A stretch of DNA of 64,000 nucleotides from positions 291,537-355,536 of the forward strand of contig NZ_VUNB01000002.1 of the NCBI RefSeq assembly GCF_009695865.1, written 5' to 3'. This DNA comes from Allobaileyella intestinalis. Lineage in GTDB: Bacteria > Bacillota > Clostridia > Peptostreptococcales > Anaerovoracaceae. Below, piece after piece: positions 20,700 through 29,433 of the stretch. The translations under genes were made by a program, and so were the position numbers. The notes under the pieces were generated by a model, which saw only the letters and a program-made list of their open reading frames with translations, was not told the DNA's origin and searched no databases. Every line of letters begins with the position of its first letter. Position 1 is the first letter of the stretch.

Positions 20700-22241
20700 C
20701 TACTCTTCCTCCGAGTACTCAAACTCCTTGTCCAGATTTTCAACAGTAGGCAGCCAGTCAGCGTACCTGCTTTCAATGGCATTGGTAACACCTGCTTCGT
20801 TCTGGGACACGCTTAGCTGGTGATCAGCCTTGTTCATAGGTACCAGCGTTCCTGCTCCGCCAATGCAGCCGCCGGGACAGGCCATGCCCTCAATAAGATA
20901 GCCGTCGTATTTTCCCTTGCTGGCAAGGAGCATCATCTTCTTGCATTCAGCCAGTCCCTCAGCTTTTGCGATTTTGACTTCAATTTCAGGATGAGTTTTC
21001 TCAATGTGGTTGGCAACGGCCTGAGCCACGCCGCCGCTTCTGGCAAAACCGTATCCATCCCTGCTGGCCTTTCTCAGTGGCTCTTTTTCCGTCATCTCAT
21101 CAAAATTAAGTCCCTTTGCAGTGAACATTCCGGCCAGTTCCTCGAAGGTGAGGGTGAAGTCCACAAAGCTTTTTACGGACTTGCGGCTGGCCTCGTTTTT
21201 CTTGGAGAGACACGGCCCGATGAAAGCGATTTTGCAGTCAGGATGCTTCTTCTTAACAAGTCTTGCGGTAAGAACCATTGGTGTCAGAGCCATGGAGATG
21301 GTATTTGCGTATTCCGGAAATTCCTTTTTTGCAAAAATCGACCAGGCAGGACAGCAGCTGGTGCCCATGAAAGGAATGTTTTCCGGAACGTCCTTCAGGA
21401 AGTGGCCGGCTTCCTGAATGGTGCAGAGGTCAGCTCCCACGGCTACCTCCATTACATCCTTGAATCCCAGAATTCCAAAGGCTTCCTTCATTTTAGTATC
21501 AGTAAAGGATTTTCCGAACTGCCCGGCAATAGCCGGAGCGACGATTGCATACACGTCGGTGTCGCTTTCCAGCGCCCGTACAGTCTGGTATATCTGACCT
21601 TTGTCTACAATGGCCGCAAAAGGACAGCTGTCCAGGCATATGCCGCAGGACACACATTTTTCCTGATCAATCTCTGCGTGACCGTATTGGTTTTCGTGGA
21701 TGGCGCCGATACCGCAGGCCTGAACACAAGGCCTTTTCTGGTGAATAATGGCATTGTACGGACATGCCTTCAGGCATCTTTCACACTTGATGCAGGCGTC
21801 CTGGTCGATGAAAGAGCGGCCGTCCTTCATTGAAATGCATTTTTTCGGGCACACCTCCATGCAAGGGTGCTCAAGGCAGCCCTGACATCCGTTGGTCACA
21901 AAAACCCTGTTGTCCGGACACCTGTTACATGCAACTTTTATGATGTCCAGCAGGGGTGGCTCGTAATATGTATCGGCAATCATGCTCTCATCTACACCGG
22001 CAGAGGCAGGAACATAAGTGTCAATGGGACGGAGAGGCAGCCCCATAGCCGCTCTCAGCCTTTCGCCAACCACAGCCCGCTCCAGAAAGATAGTATCCCG
22101 GAATGGTTCGTCATTAAGGGGGACGATTTTAAACGGAAGCTGATCTATGGCTTCCGGACCGGCACCCTCATATCCCAGCCTGGCTATTTCCTCAAAAACC
22201 TTTCTGCGCAGCCGCCTTTTGTCAGTGGCATATCCCTTCAT
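20700..22241 (-). CDS. [FeFe]-hydrogenase, monomeric with ferredoxin-like clusters (group B type)
   Basis: This 513-residue protein probably reduces protons or oxidises hydrogen in the cytoplasm with ferredoxin as partner. After ~100 unassigned residues come cysteine-rich cluster domains: CNRCPDNRVF...CQGCLEHPC, CIKCERCLKACPYNAI and CVSCGICLDSCPFAAI. The catalytic H-cluster domain follows with L1 TSCCPAW, L2 GPCLSKKNE and L3 EGMACPGGCIGGAG. L2 has glycine where the classical group A enzymes have methionine (MPCxxK), which I take as the group B pattern. No HydB/HydC subunits or maturases HydEFG are in the window. GGAGG precedes the ATG. Whether it produces or senses hydrogen cannot be told from sequence. 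Confidence 0.88.
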   Translation of the reverse strand: MKGYATDKRRLRRKVFEEIARLGYEGAGPEAIDQLPFKIVPLNDEPFRDTIFLERAVVGERLRAAMGLPLRPIDTYVPASAGVDESMIADTYYEPPLLDIIKVACNRCPDNRVFVTNGCQGCLEHPCMEVCPKKCISMKDGRSFIDQDACIKCERCLKACPYNAIIHQKRPCVQACGIGAIHENQYGHAEIDQEKCVSCGICLDSCPFAAIVDKGQIYQTVRALESDTDVYAIVAPAIAGQFGKSFTDTKMKEAFGILGFKDVMEVAVGADLCTIQEAGHFLKDVPENIPFMGTSCCPAWSIFAKKEFPEYANTISMALTPMVLTARLVKKKHPDCKIAFIGPCLSKKNEASRKSVKSFVDFTLTFEELAGMFTAKGLNFDEMTEKEPLRKASRDGYGFARSGGVAQAVANHIEKTHPEIEVKIAKAEGLAECKKMMLLASKGKYDGYLIEGMACPGGCIGGAGTLVPMNKADHQLSVSQNEAGVTNAIESRYADWLPTVENLDKEFEYSEEE

Positions 22242-22323
22242 ATTAATCCTCCATCAAATCAAAATGTAACTGTGCCGTCAGATAGTCATATTTTTGTCGT
22301 TAAATTGTTGACACAGCTTTTCT

Positions 22324-22352
22324 ATACTAACATGGAGCGTGGGCGATAACAA
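22324..22352 (-). promoter_or_regulatory. Candidate promoter of the [FeFe]-hydrogenase
   Basis: On the minus strand, TTGTTA (22347-22352) and TAGTAT (22324-22329) are separated by 17 bp, about 85 bp upstream of the start codon. Neither box is perfect. The rest of the 310-bp gap between the hydrogenase gene and trxA holds the trxA terminator and nothing else that I recognise. Confidence 0.4.
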
Positions 22353-22455
22353 CAGGAATTAACAGGATTTCGGGAGAGTTTTTTGGAAAAAAAGATGCCT
22401 TCTGTAGTTACGTGTGCGGCAGGAAGGTGGGGATAGGGTCTGTACCGTGTTTGAA

Positions 22456-22481
22456 TAAAAAAACCGGCACCTGGGTGCCGG
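22456..22481 (-). terminator. Intrinsic terminator of trxA
   Basis: On the minus strand CCGGCACC, loop CAG, then GGTGCCGG is followed by seven T residues, 70 bp after the trxA stop. Confidence 0.9.
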
Positions 22482-22551
22482 AAGGATAGATCGAAATTTT
22501 TCGAATTATGAGAGGCTGGAGCCTCAGAATATATTCAGCCTGGTATCAGTC

Positions 22552-22857
22552 TTACAGCAGCTTCAGAAGGTCTCTCTTCTGCATCAGACCAGGCTCCTTG
22601 AATGTGGTCTCGCCATTCTTTACTACCATGATAGTAGGAATGCTCATAACACCAAAACGCATTGCCAGCTCTGGCTGCTGATCGATGTTGATCTTGCATA
22701 CTTTTACATCATCTCTCTCGCCGTCGATCTCGTCAACGATTGGTGACTGCATTTTGCAAGGTCCGCACCAGTCTGCATAGAAATCTACGAGAACAGTCTT
22801 GTCTGCGTTCATTACTTCAGAGTCAAAATTTTCATTTGTAAGCATTGTAATAGCCAT
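22552..22857 (-). CDS. trxA: Thioredoxin
   Basis: This 101-residue small redox protein of standard length has the active site DFYADWCGPCKM (Cys31 and Cys34) and the cis-proline loop MSIPTIMVVKNG. It reduces cytoplasmic disulfides, normally with thioredoxin reductase, which is not in the window. The C-terminus is slightly short compared with E. coli TrxA. It is monocistronic, with its own promoter and terminator. Confidence 0.94.
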   Translation of the reverse strand: MAITMLTNENFDSEVMNADKTVLVDFYADWCGPCKMQSPIVDEIDGERDDVKVCKINIDQQPELAMRFGVMSIPTIMVVKNGETTFKEPGLMQKRDLLKLL

Positions 22858-22977
22858 ATGATTCTCCCTTCAAATACAACTGGAGTTAATGTCAAATTCA
22901 CTGCGGATCAGGTTCCTGAAACCGCATGGCAGAACCGTCCTGCCCGCCGGAAAGAATATCTTTACCTTTCATGTGTG

Positions 22978-23005
22978 ATTATATCAGCAGAAATTTGGTT
23001 GTCAA
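22978..23005 (-). promoter_or_regulatory. Promoter of trxA
   Basis: On the minus strand TTGACA (23000-23005) and TATAAT (22978-22983) are both perfect, with a 16-bp spacer. The predicted start gives a ~110-nt leader, GC-rich in its first half, for which I recognise no known riboswitch. Confidence 0.75.
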
Positions 23006-23073
23006 CAATTGATTATTTTCTCACAAAAACGCAAAATGAACCATAGTGTTGAAATAATCGGGAGGTGGGGACA

Positions 23074-24063
23074 ATTTTATTACTGACAGAGAAGGACATA
23101 CGCAAAGTATGCACAATGAAAGATATTATTAACGCCAACGAGAGAGCCTACAAAATGTTCTCAGAAGGTAGAACTGAGGTGCCGCTGAGACCGGTGATCC
23201 ACGATGAAGATAAGAATTCCGATTTCATCTTCATGCCTGCATATGCGCCGGATCTTGAAGCAGCAGGAATCAAGATCGTCACAACTTTTCCTGAGAATGC
23301 CAAGAGCGGAGATGCAGTAACTAAGGGGCAGGTCATTCTCATTGACGGCAAGAACGGAGATTTTCTTTCCGTAATGGACGGTACTTTTGTGACAGCCTTC
23401 AGAACTGGTGCCGCCAGCGGAGCTGCCTTCGATGTTCTGGGATGCAGAAATCCTAGAATCGGCGCACTGATCGGAACCGGCGGACAGGCCAGATGTCAGC
23501 TGGAGGCAATGCTTTCAGTTGCTGACCTGGATGAGGTGCGGGTCGCAGCAAGAAACTTCCAGAAGACAAAGAAGTTTGCAGAGGACATGAGCAGCCTGTT
23601 CAAGAACTGCTCTGCGAAGATCGTTCCATGCGAAACAGGGGACGAAGCAGTGAAGGATGCAGATCTGATCATTACAGTGACCCCTTCTCCTGTTCCTGTT
23701 TTTTCAGCTGAAAATGTAAAGAAAGGTGCCACCATCAGTGCCGTAGGCTCATACAGAGACGACATGAACGAGCTGGACCCTGCACTTTTTGGAATTGCCA
23801 GCAAGATTTATTTTGACTCTACAGAGGCTTGTGTGGAGGAATCTGGAGATGTGCACAGGCCTTTGGAGCAGGGGATCATCACTGAGAATGATTTCACAGG
23901 TGAGCTGGGCCAGGTAATTCTGGGACAGGTCCCTGGAAGAGAAAGTGAAGATGAGATAATTCTGTTCAAGAACGTGGGAATCGGTATTCTTGACCTTGTG
24001 GCTGCAGAATCAATATACAGGAAGGCCAGAGAGAACAAGGCAGGAACTAAATGGAATGAATAG
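23074..24063 (+). CDS. Ornithine cyclodeaminase / mu-crystallin family protein
   Basis: This NAD(P)-dependent family contains ornithine cyclodeaminase, alanine dehydrogenase and ketimine reductases; the substrate here is not known. The N-terminal part has LLLTEKDIRKVCTMKDII and GIKIVTTFPENAKSG, followed by TAFRTGAASGAAFD and the Rossmann dinucleotide motif IGALIGTGGQARCQ (about residues 125-138). DADLIITVTPSPVPVF and GSYRDDMNELD complete the core. The start is odd. No ATG is near; a strong GGAGG (23061-23065) lies 8 nt before an ATT codon at 23074, exactly where family members begin (I/M-LLLTEKD). GTG at 23065 overlaps that ribosome binding site and the next ATG (23116) would cut into the conserved N-terminus. 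Confidence 0.85.
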   Translation: MLLLTEKDIRKVCTMKDIINANERAYKMFSEGRTEVPLRPVIHDEDKNSDFIFMPAYAPDLEAAGIKIVTTFPENAKSGDAVTKGQVILIDGKNGDFLSVMDGTFVTAFRTGAASGAAFDVLGCRNPRIGALIGTGGQARCQLEAMLSVADLDEVRVAARNFQKTKKFAEDMSSLFKNCSAKIVPCETGDEAVKDADLIITVTPSPVPVFSAENVKKGATISAVGSYRDDMNELDPALFGIASKIYFDSTEACVEESGDVHRPLEQGIITENDFTGELGQVILGQVPGRESEDEIILFKNVGIGILDLVAAESIYRKARENKAGTKWNE

Positions 24064-24156
24064 GGTATAATAGGTTTCAGAATCCGTTTACCAGCTGTTT
24101 GTTACAGCATCGTATTCCAGCGTGTTAAAGCGCTTTATAATTGAAAGGAGAGAACA

Positions 24157-24378
24157 ATGCCTCATATCGACGTAAATCTTTTTCCGGGAAGAACTGAGGA
24201 GCAGAAGCAGAAACTGGCTGACAAGATAGTAGAAGATGCTATGGAAATTCTTGGAGCACCAAGAGAGGCTCTGTCTGTAGCCATGCACGAGGTGGCTCCT
24301 GAGAACTGGAACCAGGATATTGCTGACAAGGTAGATGAAAAGTCCATAGTAACAGGCAAAATGTACAGGACTAAATAA
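24157..24378 (+). CDS. Tautomerase family protein (4-oxalocrotonate tautomerase-like)
   Basis: This 73-residue protein has Pro2, which becomes the catalytic N-terminal proline after methionine removal, and the beta-alpha-beta layout PHIDVNLFPGRTEEQKQKLADKIVEDAMEILG...ALSVAMHEVAPENW. The helix-strand pattern matches small tautomerases that interconvert keto and enol acids. The substrate is unknown. AAAGGAGAG precedes the ATG. It lies 93 bp after the ornithine-cyclodeaminase-family gene and may share its transcript; a terminator follows. Confidence 0.82.
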   Translation: MPHIDVNLFPGRTEEQKQKLADKIVEDAMEILGAPREALSVAMHEVAPENWNQDIADKVDEKSIVTGKMYRTK

Positions 24379-24428
24379 CCTTTTGTGAAGTTGTTCTGTA
24401 AAAAAATTATTCCTATTAACAGAAAGAT

Positions 24429-24474
24429 AGCCGGGTATCCCGTAAAAGCGGGACGCCCGGCTTTTTTATTTTGT
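24429..24474 (+). terminator. Intrinsic terminator after the tautomerase gene
   Basis: AGCCGGGTATCCCG and CGGGACGCCCGGCT form an interrupted GC-rich stem followed by TTTTTTATTTT. Confidence 0.85.
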
Positions 24475-24575
24475 CCCAGGTTCCAGGGGGCCTTCTGGAA
24501 ATGAAATCCGCAGTATCCGCTGGGACCGCCCCATTTTTTCCAAATGAGACAGCCCGTTGTTCGTGTTTTTGTTCG

Positions 24576-24604
24576 TTGGAATTACAAGGCCGCTGTTATA
24601 TAAT
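24576..24604 (+). promoter_or_regulatory. Promoter of ecfA-ecfT
   Basis: TTGGAA (24576-24581) and TATAAT (24599-24604) have a 17-bp spacer. Confidence 0.65.
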
Positions 24605-24650
24605 TAAACGGTTAATACGTATAACGAAGAACAGGAGAACCGGGGTAAAC

Positions 24651-26486
24651 ATGTCATCCATAATAAGCGTAAAGGATCTGACATTTGAATATTCGACTCA
24701 TGACGATGTTTCCGGAGAGGAAAGGGTCACCAGGGCCATAGACGGAGTGTCCTTTGATGTGGAAAAAGGCAGTTTCGTGGCCATCGCGGGAATGAACGGC
24801 TCAGGCAAGTCCACCCTGGCCAAATGCCTGAACGGCCTTCTTCTCCCTTCCTCAGGAGATGTAACCGTAATGGGATACAACACCAGAGATGACGAGACTA
24901 TCTGGGATCTGAGGTCAAATATAGCAATGGTTTTTCAGAATCCGGACAACCAGATCGTATCTTCACTGGTAGAGGACGATGTGGCCTTCGGACCTGAGAA
25001 TCTGGGCATCGACCCGGCAGAAATAAGAACAAGGGTAGATGAGGCTCTGAAGGCAGTGGGAATGTATGAGAACCGCCGTAAAGGAGCCCATCAGCTTTCA
25101 GGAGGCCAGAAGCAGAGAGTGGCCATTGCCGGAGCAGTGGCAATGAGGCCTGAGTGCATAGTTTTCGACGAGCCTACAGCCATGCTGGATCCTCAGGGAA
25201 GAGAACGGGTCATGGAAATAATAAAGCGGCTTAACGGCCAGGGAATAACCACAATTCTCATAACCCATTTCATGGAAGAAGCTGCTCAGGCTCAAAGAAT
25301 AATCGTAATGAAAAAAGGGCGTATCTTCGCCGATGCTTCTCCGGCTCAGCTTTTCTCAGAGAATGAAAAGCTGAGAGAGGCAGGCCTTGAGAAGCCTTCA
25401 GCAGTTATTCTGAAAGACAGGCTCAATGCCAGAGGACTTAACATTGACAGCACCGTCATCAGCGGAGAACAGCTGACAGACTGGATTGCTGATCAGAAGG
25501 GACTGCCTGAAGGAGTTGTCATCAAAGCTGGTCAGGAGAATGACGTCCACGATTCCGAAGCAGAACATGGAGGGGAGTCAGGGAGAGACAAATACATAGA
25601 GGGAGACAGAGATGTAAACAGGAAATGGGCAGTGAGGGCTGAGCACCTGAGATACGTATACGCTCCCGGACTTCCAGACGAAACAGTAGCACTGGACGAC
25701 ATAAGTTTTTCCATACCAAAAGGAGCATTCACCGGAATAATCGGACACACGGGAAGCGGCAAGTCCACCTTGCTCCAGCATTTGAACGGCCTTCTCCATC
25801 CGGCTTCAGGCAGTATCTGCATTGGAGACACCTGCATAACAGATGGCAAGGCAGTGATGACGGAGATTCGCAAGAAGGTGGGGCTGGTTTTCCAGTATCC
25901 GGAGTACCAGCTTTTTGAAGAAACGGTGGCTAAGGACGTGGCCTTCGGACCGAAGAATCTGGGAATTCAGGGAGATGATCTGGAAAAGGTAGTTCGCCGG
26001 GCTGTGGAGATGACGGGCCTGGATTATGAAGAGGTAAAAGACAGGTCGCCCTTTGAGCTTTCCGGGGGCCAGAAGAGAAGAGTGGCAATTGCAGGAGTTC
26101 TGGCAATGGAGCCTGAGGTTGTCATTCTGGACGAGCCGACAGCAGGGCTGGACCCAGCTGCCCACAGAGAGATTCTGGAAATGGTCCGCCACATCCATGA
26201 AACCACTGGAAACACCATGATTTTCGTTTCTCACAACATGGGGGACATTCAGGAGCTGGCTGACCAGGTTCTGGTAATTGATAAGGGACGGCTTAAGTAC
26301 GAAGGAAGTCCTGAGGAAGTGTTCAGCCACGGACAGGAACTGAAGGAAATAGGACTGGGAGTTCCTCCTGCCATGGAGATAATGATGAATCTCAAGGAGA
26401 AGGCCCCTGAAGTCCGGGAGAAATCCATGACCTACGATGAGGCTGAGGCGGAGATCCTCAGATATCTGGAAGGAAAAGCGAATTAG
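24651..26486 (+). CDS. Energy-coupling factor transporter ATPase, two ATPase domains in one chain (EcfA1-EcfA2 fusion)
   Basis: This 611-residue protein energises an ECF vitamin/cofactor importer. Domain 1 (about residues 5-240) has Walker A GMNGSGKSTL, signature LSGGQKQRVAIAG and Walker B CIVFDEPTAMLD. Domain 2 (about 325-560) has Walker A GHTGSGKSTL, signature LSGGQKRRVAIAG and Walker B VVILDEPTAGLD. Both keep the H-loop histidines (LITHFME, FVSHNMGD). The linker (about 290-325) is acidic and polar. In most Firmicutes the two ATPases are separate genes beside ecfT; here they are joined. I chose the ATG at 24651 because it fits the family start; the frame is open upstream but lies across the promoter. 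EcfT follows after 3 bp. Confidence 0.93.
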   Translation: MSSIISVKDLTFEYSTHDDVSGEERVTRAIDGVSFDVEKGSFVAIAGMNGSGKSTLAKCLNGLLLPSSGDVTVMGYNTRDDETIWDLRSNIAMVFQNPDNQIVSSLVEDDVAFGPENLGIDPAEIRTRVDEALKAVGMYENRRKGAHQLSGGQKQRVAIAGAVAMRPECIVFDEPTAMLDPQGRERVMEIIKRLNGQGITTILITHFMEEAAQAQRIIVMKKGRIFADASPAQLFSENEKLREAGLEKPSAVILKDRLNARGLNIDSTVISGEQLTDWIADQKGLPEGVVIKAGQENDVHDSEAEHGGESGRDKYIEGDRDVNRKWAVRAEHLRYVYAPGLPDETVALDDISFSIPKGAFTGIIGHTGSGKSTLLQHLNGLLHPASGSICIGDTCITDGKAVMTEIRKKVGLVFQYPEYQLFEETVAKDVAFGPKNLGIQGDDLEKVVRRAVEMTGLDYEEVKDRSPFELSGGQKRRVAIAGVLAMEPEVVILDEPTAGLDPAAHREILEMVRHIHETTGNTMIFVSHNMGDIQELADQVLVIDKGRLKYEGSPEEVFSHGQELKEIGLGVPPAMEIMMNLKEKAPEVREKSMTYDEAEAEILRYLEGKAN

Positions 26487-26489
26487 TAA

Positions 26490-27287
26490 ATGGTACGAGA
26501 TATTACATTAGGACAATATTATCCCGGGAATTCTGTTTTCCACAGGCTTGACGCCAGGACCAAGATAATCTGGACCCTGGTGTACATAATAGCTCTTTTT
26601 GTGGTTAATTCCTTTACGGGCTTTGCTGTTGCAGGGGGAGTTCTGCTGGGAATCATATTGATATCGAAGGTTCCCATTAAGTTTATTTTCCGTGGCCTTA
26701 AGGTGATCTTCCTCATTCTGATCTTCACCTTTGTGATGAACATGTTTATGACTGACGGAAAGGTATGGTGGAAGTGGGGGTTCCTCACCCTGACCCGGGA
26801 AGGCTTCTACCGGGCATGTTTCATGGCTATCAGGCTGGTGCTCCTGGTAATCGGAACATCTTTGATGACCTTCTGCACCAGGCCTATGGAGCTGACAGAC
26901 GGCCTGGAAAAATTGATGAAACCTTTGACTGTGGTGGGCGTTTCGGCTCACGAAATCGCCCTGATGATGACCATAGCGCTCAGGTTCATTCCCACCTTGC
27001 TTGAAGAGACCGACAAGATCATGAAGGCTCAGCAGGCCAGAGGTGCGGATTTTGAGTCGGGAAATATAATACAGAGAGCCAAGGCCCTCATTCCTATTCT
27101 GATTCCACTGTTTATCAGTTCTTTCAGAATAGCCCAGGATCTGGCGCTGGCCATGGAGGCCCGGTGCTATCACGGAGGAAAGGGCAGAACCAGGATGAAC
27201 GAAAGCAAGTTCTCGGGAAGAGACATGGTTTGTGCAGTCCTTATGGCTACCTTCATGGGTGCAATAATCGCCATGAGGGTGCTGTAA
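26490..27287 (+). CDS. ecfT: Energy-coupling factor transporter transmembrane protein EcfT
   Basis: This 265-residue membrane protein is the scaffold linking the EcfA ATPases to exchangeable substrate-binding S components. The N-terminal LGQYYPGNSVFHRLDARTKI is the family hallmark. Several transmembrane helices follow. The coupling region contains the two ARG-type motifs, here QQARGADFE and MEARCYHGGKGRTRM. No S component gene is in the window, so the substrate is undefined and may be shared among several S proteins. Start overlaps the ecfA end region by close spacing (3 bp). Confidence 0.94.
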   Translation: MVRDITLGQYYPGNSVFHRLDARTKIIWTLVYIIALFVVNSFTGFAVAGGVLLGIILISKVPIKFIFRGLKVIFLILIFTFVMNMFMTDGKVWWKWGFLTLTREGFYRACFMAIRLVLLVIGTSLMTFCTRPMELTDGLEKLMKPLTVVGVSAHEIALMMTIALRFIPTLLEETDKIMKAQQARGADFESGNIIQRAKALIPILIPLFISSFRIAQDLALAMEARCYHGGKGRTRMNESKFSGRDMVCAVLMATFMGAIIAMRVL

Positions 27288-27343
27288 AGCCGGATATAAT
27301 ATATAATTGAAATACTGCAGATCCCCATTAGAAGGAGAAAGTT

Positions 27344-29266
27344 TTGAGACAGAGAAAAGTTAAGAACCTGCCGGAAAAATACGCTGTGTACGAGGATATT
27401 CTGGAATATCATCCGGAGAGAAATAAAGGAAGATGGATCAGTGTTCTGGAAGAAAGAGGATTCACAGTAAAGGGAGCTCCCCAGGTGGAGATCGGCTGCG
27501 GCAAAGGGGCGTTTATCGCCGCCATGGCTGAGAAACACAAGGATAGTTTCTTCATTGCTGTAGAGGGAAACAGAAGCGTTTTGCTCAGGGCCATGGAGAA
27601 GATCCGGGACAGGAATTTGAAAAATGTGATCTTCATTCCATCCTTTGTTGAGGACCTGAGAGAGTGGTTCGGTCCCGCCGAAGTTGAAAAGATCTTCCTG
27701 AATTTCAGCGACCCATGGCAGAAGCCCAGCTACTACCGCCATCGTCTGACCTACAGAACAAAACTTTTACAATACTTCGACACAATGGGCCCTGATGGAA
27801 CGGTTACATTCAAGACAGACAACAAGGATCTCTTCGAATTCTCTGTACAGGAAGCACTGGCGGCAGACCTGGAGATTCAGGGGATTACAAGAGATCTCCA
27901 TTCGTCAGAATACAGATTCGACAGTCCGGAAACCGAATACGAAAGGAAGTTCGGCGGCCCGGACGGGGTAAATATTAACTGGATCAACCTTAAGAGAAAG
28001 GCTGGAAAGGACGGGGAAATGGGAAAGAACAGAAGTATGATCGCTTACAACGGAAGAAAGATCCCAAAGGAAGACAAGATTTTCGGAATAAGCGGAAGAG
28101 CAAAGGCTGCTATTGACAAATACGGCAAAGATCAGGTAATTAACGCAACTATCGGAACTCTCCTGGACGATGAGGGCAGCATCATCGTCCTTGAGTCAGT
28201 GGACAAAGCAATGAAGTCTCTGAGCCCGGCAGAATATGCATCTTATGCACCAATTGCAGGAATTCCGGCTTTTAAGGAGGCTATCAAAAAGGCAGCTCTC
28301 GGGAACTTCCAGACCAAGCGCCACGTGGGAGTAGTGGCTTCCCCGGGAGGGACCGGATCCCTTCGCAATGCAGTTGCTAATTTTACATGTCCAGGAGACA
28401 AGGTGCTGACTCACGACTGGCACTGGACCACCTACGATTCCATTGCAGTTGAGCAGGGAAGAACTGTTGAGACCTTCGACATGTTCAACGATAAGGGTGA
28501 GTTCAACTTGGAAGATTTCGAATACAAGGTAAGCAAGCTGCTGCGCATTCAGGACCGGGTGCTGATCATTCTTAACACCCCGGCCAACAACCCTACAGGT
28601 TACAGCCTTTCCGATGAAGAGTGGGAGCAGGTTGTTGCAATCCTCAATAAAACCGGTGATGACAAGACCGTCGCACTGTGTGTGGACGTTGCATACATAG
28701 ATTTTGCCGGTGAGACTGACGAGACAAGAACCTTCCTGCCATACCTGGAGCAGCTGAACTCAAACATCATGCCGCTGCTGGCATACAGCGCATCCAAGAC
28801 CTTCACCTTCTACGGATGCAGATCCGCTGTCCTCATGTGCCTTGCAGAGACAGAAGAGGAAAAGGAAGAGTTTGAGAGAGCAGTGACCTTCTCCTCCAGA
28901 AACAGCTGGTCCAATTCACCAAGAGGACCTCAGGAGGTAATTGCCAAGATCTACCAGGATCCGGAGCTCCTTGAGAAAGTTGACAAAGAACGGAAAATCT
29001 TCAGAGACATGCTGCTGGCAAGGGGAAGAGCCTTTGAGGAAGAAGCCGCAAAGGCAGGCCTCAAGATGGTTCCATACAGAGGAGGATTCTTCACTTCCGT
29101 GCCTTGCAGTGATCCGGACGGCGTAAGCAGGGAGCTGGAAAAAAAGAATATCTTCGTAGTTCCTTTTGCGAAGGGCGTCAGGGTTTCCGTTGCATCTGTG
29201 GCAGAGGATAAGTGCAGAGTAATTCCTGCAGCAATTAAAGAAGTGCTGGACAAGATGGAAGCTTAA
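27344..29266 (+). CDS. trmB: tRNA (guanine-N7-)-methyltransferase TrmB in frame with a PLP-dependent aminotransferase
   Basis: One open frame of 640 codons holds two complete enzymes. Residues 1 to ~222 are TrmB, which methylates G46 of tRNA: EIGCGKGAFIAAMAEK (SAM motif), FLNFSDPWQKPSYYRHRL and TDNKDLFEFS are diagnostic. From about residue 226 (MGKNRSMIAYNGRKIPKED) it continues as a class I/II aminotransferase: NTPANNPTGYSL and the PLP lysine in YSASKTFTFYGCR, ending with RVSVASVAEDKCRVIP. There is no stop between them. An ATG at 28019 begins the aminotransferase and has GGACGGGG a few bases upstream, so the second protein may also be made separately. The substrate of the aminotransferase is not clear; an aromatic or aspartate type is possible. 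Confidence 0.9.
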   Translation: MRQRKVKNLPEKYAVYEDILEYHPERNKGRWISVLEERGFTVKGAPQVEIGCGKGAFIAAMAEKHKDSFFIAVEGNRSVLLRAMEKIRDRNLKNVIFIPSFVEDLREWFGPAEVEKIFLNFSDPWQKPSYYRHRLTYRTKLLQYFDTMGPDGTVTFKTDNKDLFEFSVQEALAADLEIQGITRDLHSSEYRFDSPETEYERKFGGPDGVNINWINLKRKAGKDGEMGKNRSMIAYNGRKIPKEDKIFGISGRAKAAIDKYGKDQVINATIGTLLDDEGSIIVLESVDKAMKSLSPAEYASYAPIAGIPAFKEAIKKAALGNFQTKRHVGVVASPGGTGSLRNAVANFTCPGDKVLTHDWHWTTYDSIAVEQGRTVETFDMFNDKGEFNLEDFEYKVSKLLRIQDRVLIILNTPANNPTGYSLSDEEWEQVVAILNKTGDDKTVALCVDVAYIDFAGETDETRTFLPYLEQLNSNIMPLLAYSASKTFTFYGCRSAVLMCLAETEEEKEEFERAVTFSSRNSWSNSPRGPQEVIAKIYQDPELLEKVDKERKIFRDMLLARGRAFEEEAAKAGLKMVPYRGGFFTSVPCSDPDGVSRELEKKNIFVVPFAKGVRVSVASVAEDKCRVIPAAIKEVLDKMEA

Positions 29267-29286
29267 CAAGTTTAAGATAGTATGTG

Positions 29287-29319
29287 GGCTGTCGCATTTA
29301 AAAAATGCGGCAGCCTGTT
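29287..29319 (+). terminator. Intrinsic terminator after the trmB-aminotransferase frame
   Basis: GGCTGTCGCATTT and AAATGCGGCAGCC pair, followed by TGTTT. Confidence 0.8.
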
Positions 29320-29433
29320 TCATTGGGATTATTGATGGGATTCGGGAGCAGCGGCATTGCGGCGGGGATTGAGTTGGTCATTACGGAGGAGATTGCCCCG
29401 GGCATTGCGGCATTGCAGCGGGGATTGCCACAT

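Noticed and set aside
20246..20816. Repeat proteins on both strands (17-residue units such as FHGIGFFPYIMEGFDAG)
   Set aside because: They arise because 51 bp is a multiple of three; no ribosome binding site, both strands open at once, and the plus-strand frame runs into the hydrogenase gene.
20820..21833. 337-codon plus-strand ORF opposite the hydrogenase
   Set aside because: It lies wholly antisense to a gene with clear cluster motifs and its translation shows no recognisable domain.
22242..22360. Rex-type operator upstream of the hydrogenase
   Set aside because: TAACAA and TTAACA words occur but as direct, not inverted, repeats.
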